64,000 nt of DNA from Aminobacter aminovorans (GTDB lineage Bacteria; Pseudomonadota; Alphaproteobacteria; Rhizobiales; Rhizobiaceae), in assembly GCF_900445235.1 (NCBI RefSeq), contig NZ_UFSM01000001.1, positions 3,115,501-3,179,500 of the forward strand, in the 5' to 3' direction. Within the stretch, counting starts at the first letter, position 1. The number at the start of each line of letters is the position of its first letter. A program made the translations under genes and the position numbers. The notes under the pieces were generated by a model. It did no database searches and was not told the origin of the DNA. It worked only from the letters and a program-made list of their open reading frames with translations. This document shows positions 59,422-64,000 of the stretch, piece by piece.

Positions 59422-60203
59422 GTGTACCGGCGATCAGGTTCGACGGCAAGCGGGTGCTGGTGACCGGCGGCGCCAGCGGCATTGGCGAAACGGTGGCAAG
59501 GCTGCTCTCGGATCTAGGCGCACGCGTGGTCATTGCCGACCTGAACCGCGAACAACTCGATCCGGCGGCACAACGCACCGCAGCAGCCGATGTCACCCAG
59601 GGCGACGTCGCAAGCGAGGACGATGCCGAGCGCATGGTCAGGGAAGCGATCGCTGCTCTCGGCGGCCTCGATCTCGTTTTCAACTCGGCCGGCATCGGCG
59701 ACGACCTCGTGCCGGTGCACGAACAGTCGGTGGAACGCTGGCAGCGCGTCATCGACGTCAACCTCAAGGGCACTTACCTGATGTGCCGCGCCGCATCACG
59801 ACCGATGCTGGCGCAGAAGCGCGGCGCCATCGTCAATGTGTCGTCCATCGTCGGGCTCGGCGGCTTCCCGCGCCGCTCGGCCTATGCTGCGGCCAAGGCC
59901 GGCATCAACCATCTGACGCACACGCTGGCCTGCGAATGGGGTCCCTCGGGCATCCGGGTCAACGCGATCGCACCGGCCTATACGCTGACGCCGATGGTTC
60001 AGGCGTTGCTCGAGCGCAAGGCATTCGACCCGACGATCCTGGAACGGCGTACGCCGCTCGGCCGACTGGCCCTGCCGGAAGAAATGGCGCGAGCCGCCGT
60101 GTTCCTGTTGTCGGACTGGGCGTCCTACATCACAGGCACGGTTCTGCCGGTCGATGGCGGCTGGAGCGCTTTTGGTGGCGCGGGTGATGTGGTGTCCGCT
60201 TAG
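59418..60203 (+). CDS. Short-chain dehydrogenase/reductase
   Basis: A 261-residue classical SDR with all catalytic elements: VTGGASGIGETVARLLSDLG, NSAGIGDD, catalytic Ser in VNVSSIVGLGG, YAAAKAG, and the C-terminal ITGTVLPVDGGWSAFG. An Asp after beta-2 (VVIADLN) predicts NAD preference, so it likely oxidises a hydroxyl group of the substrate. It is the last gene of the seven-gene unit headed by binding protein 2 and is followed by a strong terminator. Confidence 0.91.
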   Translation: MSVPAIRFDGKRVLVTGGASGIGETVARLLSDLGARVVIADLNREQLDPAAQRTAAADVTQGDVASEDDAERMVREAIAALGGLDLVFNSAGIGDDLVPVHEQSVERWQRVIDVNLKGTYLMCRAASRPMLAQKRGAIVNVSSIVGLGGFPRRSAYAAAKAGINHLTHTLACEWGPSGIRVNAIAPAYTLTPMVQALLERKAFDPTILERRTPLGRLALPEEMARAAVFLLSDWASYITGTVLPVDGGWSAFGGAGDVVSA

Positions 60204-60230
60204 GGACAATGGCCAGGTGTAAGCTGCAAT

Positions 60231-60263
60231 GCAAAAGGCCGCGCATTTGACGCGGCCTTTTGC
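60231..60263. terminator. Bidirectional rho-independent terminator
   Basis: GCAAAAGGCCGCG pairs with CGCGGCCTTTTGC (13 bp) around CATTTGA, between the convergent SDR and acyl-CoA synthetase 2 genes. Confidence 0.88.
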
Positions 60264-60280
60264 GTTCTGGTGTCCCGCGT

Positions 60281-61819
60281 TTACTTGTTCCTGAAATCGT
60301 CCAGTCGGTTTTCGCGCAGCGCCAGCACCAGCTCGCGTTTGCGGATCTTAGCAGCCTCGACCGGCATGGTGTCGATGAAGTGGACGGCGCGCGGGGCCTT
60401 GTAGGCAGCAAGGCTCTCGCGGCAGTAGCGGATCAATTCTTCCGCCGTCACATCCTGGCCCTCGGCCTTGACGACCACCGCGACAGGGATTTCGCCCTTG
60501 CTCTCGTCTGGCGCGCCGACCACCGCGCACATCGCAACCGCAGGATGTTTGTAGAGCAATGCCTCGATCTCCAGCGGATAGACATTGTGGCCGCCGGCGA
60601 TGATGACGTCCTTCTTGCGGTCGACGATGAACAGGTAGCCGTCCTCGTCGACATAACCGAGGTCGCCCGACTTCCAGCCGCCATTGCCGAAGGCCTCGGC
60701 AGACGCCTTGTCGTCCATCCAGTAGCCCTGGGCGACGCAATCGCCTGAAATGATGACCTCGCCGATTTCGCCCTGCGGCACGACACTGCCTTGGTCGTCG
60801 ACGATAGAGATGCGCGAGCTGCCGACCGGAAGGCCGGCCGAGCCAGGCTTGCGAATACCCGCAGTCGGTTCCATGACGTTCTGGCCGCTGGTTTCGGTCG
60901 AGCCGTAAACTTGCGTGACGCGGGCGCCCGACAACTCCTCGAAACGGCGGATGACCGGCTGGGGCACCGGCGAGCCGCCCGTGGTGCAGATGCGCAGCGA
61001 CGACAGATCGTGCTTGGCCGGATCGACCTCGTTGACCATGTAGACATACATGGTCGGCGTGCCGCCGAAATAGGTCGCCTTGTATTCGCCGATTTCGCAA
61101 AGCACACGCTGGGTATCCCAGCGCTCGTGCAGGACGATGGTGCCACCGGTGTACAGGCAGAGGTTGAGCGTCACGGTCAGGCCGAAATTGGTGAACAGCG
61201 GCACGGCGCAGAGATAGACTTCCTCGGCAAAGCGCGTGCGGTGCGACACCATCATGTCGCGCAGTGTCGAGCACTGGTTGAACTGCGATTGCGCGGCACC
61301 CTTGGGCGCGCCGGTCGTGCCGGAGGTGAAGAACAGGGCACAGATGTCGTCGATGTGGCAGGCAACGTCTTCGAACGTCGCGGGCGCTGTGGCCATCAGC
61401 GAGGTGAGGTCGTCGGTGCTGCCGTCGCCCGAGACGACAAGGCAATGGGCGAGATCGGCAAACTCGGCCCTGATCTCGGAAAAATAGGACCAGGTCGAAC
61501 TGTCAGCGACGAGCGCCTTCATGCCGGTCTGGGCAACGATCTTGCGCAGCTCGGCGTGGCGGAACATGGCGCTGAGCGGGGCCGGGATCGCGCCGAGGCG
61601 CTGACAGGCCCAGAAGCCGATCGCCATCATCGGCGTGCTCGGCAGATAGAGCCCGACGCGGTCACCCTTGGCCACGCCGCGCGCCTGGAGCACATTTGCC
61701 AGCTGTGCCGTCAGTTCGGCGAAGCGCGCATAGGTGATCGTCTCCTTGTCGGTGACGATGAAATTTCGCTCGCCGATCAGCCGTGCGTTCCGCGCCAGCA
61801 CCTGGCTCAGGATTTCCAT
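60281..61819 (-). CDS. AMP-forming acyl-CoA synthetase 2
   Basis: A 512-residue adenylate-forming ligase. P-loop ALFFTSGTTGAPKGAAQSQ, A5 TQVYGSTETSGQN, A7 GWKSGDLGYVDEDGYLFIVD, A8 RKKDVIIAGGHNVYPLEIE, and the C-terminal catalytic Lys region AAKIRKRELV. It is not closely similar to synthetase 1, so the pathway probably activates two different acids, before and after ring or chain cleavage. Met at 61819 (AGGAA upstream) is chosen over a longer frame. It lies 105 bp downstream of an SDR on the same strand and probably depends on operator site 9. Confidence 0.92.
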   Translation of the reverse strand: MEILSQVLARNARLIGERNFIVTDKETITYARFAELTAQLANVLQARGVAKGDRVGLYLPSTPMMAIGFWACQRLGAIPAPLSAMFRHAELRKIVAQTGMKALVADSSTWSYFSEIRAEFADLAHCLVVSGDGSTDDLTSLMATAPATFEDVACHIDDICALFFTSGTTGAPKGAAQSQFNQCSTLRDMMVSHRTRFAEEVYLCAVPLFTNFGLTVTLNLCLYTGGTIVLHERWDTQRVLCEIGEYKATYFGGTPTMYVYMVNEVDPAKHDLSSLRICTTGGSPVPQPVIRRFEELSGARVTQVYGSTETSGQNVMEPTAGIRKPGSAGLPVGSSRISIVDDQGSVVPQGEIGEVIISGDCVAQGYWMDDKASAEAFGNGGWKSGDLGYVDEDGYLFIVDRKKDVIIAGGHNVYPLEIEALLYKHPAVAMCAVVGAPDESKGEIPVAVVVKAEGQDVTAEELIRYCRESLAAYKAPRAVHFIDTMPVEAAKIRKRELVLALRENRLDDFRNK

Positions 61820-61923
61820 GCTCGTATTTCCTGCAGTCGAAATTGGGATTCCGTGGCGACTAGAGAACTTGCCCGCGGAAGCGGGCATCGTCTGCACAGA
61901 CTAAGCCAGTCCGGGCGCGCCGG

Positions 61924-62679
61924 TCATGAAATCAGGATGCCGCCGTCGATAGGCAACTGGTGACCGGTCATCTTCCGCGATTCGTCCGAGGCCAGGTACA
62001 GCGCTGCGTTGGCGACATCGATGGGTTCGGCGATACCGAGCAGATAGGCGTCGAACTGCGCCTTGAGATGCGGCTCGCGCTCGAAGAAGCCCAGCACACG
62101 GTCAGTGGCGACCGCGCCCGGCACCAGCACGTTGACGCGGATGTTGTCTTTGGCGAATTCCACCGCCATCGAGCGGGTGAGCGAGATGACGCCACCCTTG
62201 GCCGCCGAATAGGCGTCGCGGTTGGGGATGCCCATGGCGCCGACGATCGACGAGCAATTGATGATCGAGCCGCCGCCAGACTGCTGCATCAGGGGAATCG
62301 CGTTGCGGCAGCAGACCCAGGTGCCGAACAGGTCGAGCTTGATGCAGCGCCAGAACTCCTCGAACGGCGCAACCGTCACCGGGCCGTCGGCTGAACTCGA
62401 GCCACCGGCGTTGTTGTAGAGCACGTCGAGCCGACCCCAGCTTTCCATCACGAGCCTGAACGCAGCCTCGACGCTGTCAGGCTCGGTGACGTCTGTCTCG
62501 ACATAGAGTGCTGTGCCTCCGGATGCATTGATGGAGGAGGCAATGGCCTCGCCTTTGTCGCGGCTGCGGCCGGCCACCGCCACCTTGGCACCTTCACGTG
62601 CAAAGAGCCGCGCCGCAGCCTCGCCAATGCCGCCGGTCGCGCCTGAAATGAATGCCACTTTGCCTGCAAGACGGGCCAT
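61924..62679 (-). CDS. Short-chain dehydrogenase/reductase
   Basis: A 251-residue classical SDR: FISGATGGIGEAAARLFARE, YNNAGGSSS, catalytic Ser in INCSSIVGAMG, YSAAKGG, and the C-terminal MTGHQLPIDGGILIS. Residues after beta-2 (AGRSRDKG) favour NADP(H). It is first gene of the leftward unit with acyl-CoA synthetase 2, 52 bp after operator site 9. Confidence 0.91.
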   Translation of the reverse strand: MARLAGKVAFISGATGGIGEAAARLFAREGAKVAVAGRSRDKGEAIASSINASGGTALYVETDVTEPDSVEAAFRLVMESWGRLDVLYNNAGGSSSADGPVTVAPFEEFWRCIKLDLFGTWVCCRNAIPLMQQSGGGSIINCSSIVGAMGIPNRDAYSAAKGGVISLTRSMAVEFAKDNIRVNVLVPGAVATDRVLGFFEREPHLKAQFDAYLLGIAEPIDVANAALYLASDESRKMTGHQLPIDGGILIS

Positions 62680-62731
62680 GATGATCTCCTCGAAACGGTA
62701 CCCGCGAACCTGCGCGCCCGGGCGCCTTCAA

Positions 62732-62749
62732 CATCGTCCGAAGGGACTA
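62732..62749 (-). promoter_or_regulatory. Island operator site 9
   Basis: On the minus strand TAGTCCCTTCGGACGATG, the copy closest to the consensus, 52 bp before the SDR start. Confidence 0.78.
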
Positions 62750-62803
62750 AGATTGCCGGACATTTCAGCGGCTTGGCGGCCAAAATGCCTGCAGCCTTGT
62801 GAC

Positions 62804-62821
62804 TAGTCCCATCAGACGATG
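62804..62821 (+). promoter_or_regulatory. Island operator site 10
   Basis: TAGTCCCATCAGACGATG, 84 bp before the MDR reductase start. Sites 9 and 10 are back to back in one divergent gap, as sites 5 and 6 are. Confidence 0.72.
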
Positions 62822-62905
62822 TTAGCGGTCTGCCCCTGTCCCATTCCTTGCTTCGATTGAAGAAATTGGTAGTGCCGAAATGGCAGCAACAAGCGGCGTA
62901 TCGAA

Positions 62906-63916
62906 ATGAAGGCAGTGATCTGCAAGGAGTTCGCCCCGAGGGCGCAGCTCAGGATCGAAGAGGTCCCTGAACCGGTGGTGAAACCGGGCCAGGTGGTGAT
63001 CCGCATCGAGGCATGCGGCATCAACTTCTTCGACGGTCTGATGGTCGAGGGCAAGTATCAAACCAAGCCCGAGCTACCCTTCACGCCTGGCAGCGAAGCC
63101 GCCGGCGTCATCATCGCGGTCGGCGATGGTGTCGAGCGCCTGAAGGTTGGGGCGCGCGTGTTGGCCTTTGCCGGCATCGGTGGCTATGGCGAGCAGGTCG
63201 CGGTCGATGCCTGGAAGGTGTTTCCGATCCCCGCCGAGATGAGCTTCGTCGAAGCCGCCGGCTTCCTCATCACCTATGCCACATCGCACCATGCGCTCAA
63301 GGATCGTGCGCAGATCAAGCCGGGCGAAACGCTGCTGGTTCTCGGCGCTGCCGGCGGCGTCGGGCTGACAGCGGTCGAGCTCGGCAAGCAGATGGGGGCG
63401 CGGGTCATTGCTGCCGCCTCCAGCGACGAGAAGTTGGCGCTATGCCGCGAATACGGGGCCGACGAGACGATCAACTATTCGACCGAGGATCTTCGCCAGC
63501 GGCTCAAGGAACTGACGGACGGGCAGGGCGTCGACGTGGTCTATGATCCTGTCGGTGGCACCATGACGGAAACGGCGGTGCGCGGTCTGGCACTTTTCGG
63601 TCGTTTGCTGGTGATCGGCTTTGCCGCCGGCGACATCCCCAAGATTGCGCTCAACCTTTTGCTGCTCAAGCAGTCGGCTTTGATCGGCGTGTTCTGGGGC
63701 GCCTATGCACGCTCGGCGCCGGAGAAGAATGCCGAGAATATCGCCGAGCTGATGGACTGGTTCGCCAAGGGCAAGCTCAGGCCGCATATCTCGGCCGAAT
63801 ATCCGCTCGATCGCTTCGCCGAAGCGCTCGACGTCGTCATGGACCGCGCCGTCAAAGGCAAGGTCGTGCTGGTGACGGGCAATTCAGGACATAGCAAGGA
63901 AGGAGTGCCGGCATGA
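62906..63916 (+). CDS. NADPH:quinone reductase-like MDR oxidoreductase
   Basis: A 336-residue zinc-free medium-chain reductase. N-terminal KAVICKEFAPRAQLRIEEVP, substrate domain NFFDGLMVEGKYQTKPELPF with TPGSEAAGVI, and the Rossmann loop LLVLGAAGGVGLTAVELGKQ; VYDPVGG is typical of the QOR/acyl-CoA reductase branch. It could reduce an enone or 2-enoyl-CoA of the pathway. It shares a 4-bp overlap with the downstream FadB-like gene, which supports a role in acyl-CoA metabolism. Confidence 0.9.
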   Translation: MKAVICKEFAPRAQLRIEEVPEPVVKPGQVVIRIEACGINFFDGLMVEGKYQTKPELPFTPGSEAAGVIIAVGDGVERLKVGARVLAFAGIGGYGEQVAVDAWKVFPIPAEMSFVEAAGFLITYATSHHALKDRAQIKPGETLLVLGAAGGVGLTAVELGKQMGARVIAAASSDEKLALCREYGADETINYSTEDLRQRLKELTDGQGVDVVYDPVGGTMTETAVRGLALFGRLLVIGFAAGDIPKIALNLLLLKQSALIGVFWGAYARSAPEKNAENIAELMDWFAKGKLRPHISAEYPLDRFAEALDVVMDRAVKGKVVLVTGNSGHSKEGVPA

Positions 63917-64000
63917 CCGAGCTGCTCGCAAGGACCGTTTCGGTCGCAAAGCAAGGCAACATTCTGGTCGCGTCGGTCGACAACCCTCCCGTCAACGCGC
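63913..64000 (+). CDS. Start of an enoyl-CoA hydratase / 3-hydroxyacyl-CoA dehydrogenase (FadB-like), 3' end missing
   Basis: Only 29 codons are visible. The N-terminus ends in the segment ILVASVDNPPVNA, and NPPVNAL-type starts are characteristic of crotonase-first bifunctional FadB/FadJ-like proteins and of some single enoyl-CoA hydratases. The ATG overlaps the MDR stop codon by 4 bp, so it is in the same unit. The identity beyond the crotonase fold is uncertain until the rest is seen. Confidence 0.6.
   Translation, partial: MTELLARTVSVAKQGNILVASVDNPPVNA

Noticed and set aside
59608..59625. Near-match to the island operator (TCGCAAGCGAGGACGATG)
   Set aside because: Within an SDR coding sequence; invariant C5 is missing, so it is best explained by chance.
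30558..60203. Calling the two importers leucine/isoleucine/valine transporters
   Set aside because: Only the family is shared. Both are embedded in catabolic transcription units, so a liv gene name would assert an unsupported substrate.
1..64000. CRISPR array, prophage, insertion sequence or transposase
   Set aside because: I saw no regularly spaced repeats, no transposase or integrase-like protein and no terminal inverted repeats. The tRNA-Lys shows no duplicated 3' end suggestive of an integration site.

Overview
The window (about 63% GC by eye) looks like chromosomal DNA of an alphaproteobacterium of the order Hyphomicrobiales (Rhizobiales), probably a Mesorhizobium/Aminobacter-like member of the Phyllobacteriaceae. 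The support is a one-step phosphatidylcholine synthase (Pcs), a BA14K-family protein, an IalB-family protein next to hspQ, and a recG / sdhE / mfd block. The genus is an inference, not something read from a marker gene.

Left part (1-30.3 kb), ordinary chromosome. It holds the end of a PLP decarboxylase, a TerC-family membrane protein, a DeoR-type repressor with a candidate operator, a BA14K protein, tRNA-Lys(TTT) and a small secreted protein. These are followed by ccdA, glmU, glmS, a DUF502 protein overlapping recG, sdhE and mfd. Next come a GNAT acetyltransferase, a FrnE-like DsbA protein, an orphan YejA-like solute-binding protein, ialB, hspQ, an AEC transporter, a UbiH-type hydroxylase, pcs and a quinone reductase. 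The part ends with a complete BMP-type (nucleoside-like) ABC importer and a TIM-barrel isomerase/epimerase.

Right part (30.4-64 kb), a catabolic island. It encodes two ABC importers of the branched-chain-amino-acid class with unusual fusions (permease-ATPase in one, permease-permease in the other) and two binding proteins. Its enzymes include two GMC oxidoreductases, an aldo/keto reductase, a luciferase-like flavin monooxygenase and a separate flavin reductase. It also has an alpha/beta hydrolase, a SnoaL-like protein, two AMP-forming acyl-CoA synthetases and a paired acyl-CoA dehydrogenase. The rest are a thiolase, a crotonase lacking both usual glutamates, a PaaY-like protein, a thioesterase, five SDRs (one without the catalytic Tyr), a zinc-free MDR reductase and the start of a FadB-like protein. 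One LuxR-type regulator lies inside it.

The main discovery is a recurrent 18-bp imperfect palindrome, roughly T(A/C)GTCC-N4-GGACGATG. I found ten copies, all intergenic, all between 30.4 and 62.9 kb, 53-134 bp before the start codon of the gene each one points to. They tie nine or ten transcription units into one regulon. The LuxR-type protein at 45848-46981 is the obvious candidate regulator. The enzyme set fits uptake, oxidation, ring or ester opening, CoA activation and beta-oxidation of an alicyclic or terpenoid-like alcohol or ketone. The real substrate cannot be read from the sequence.
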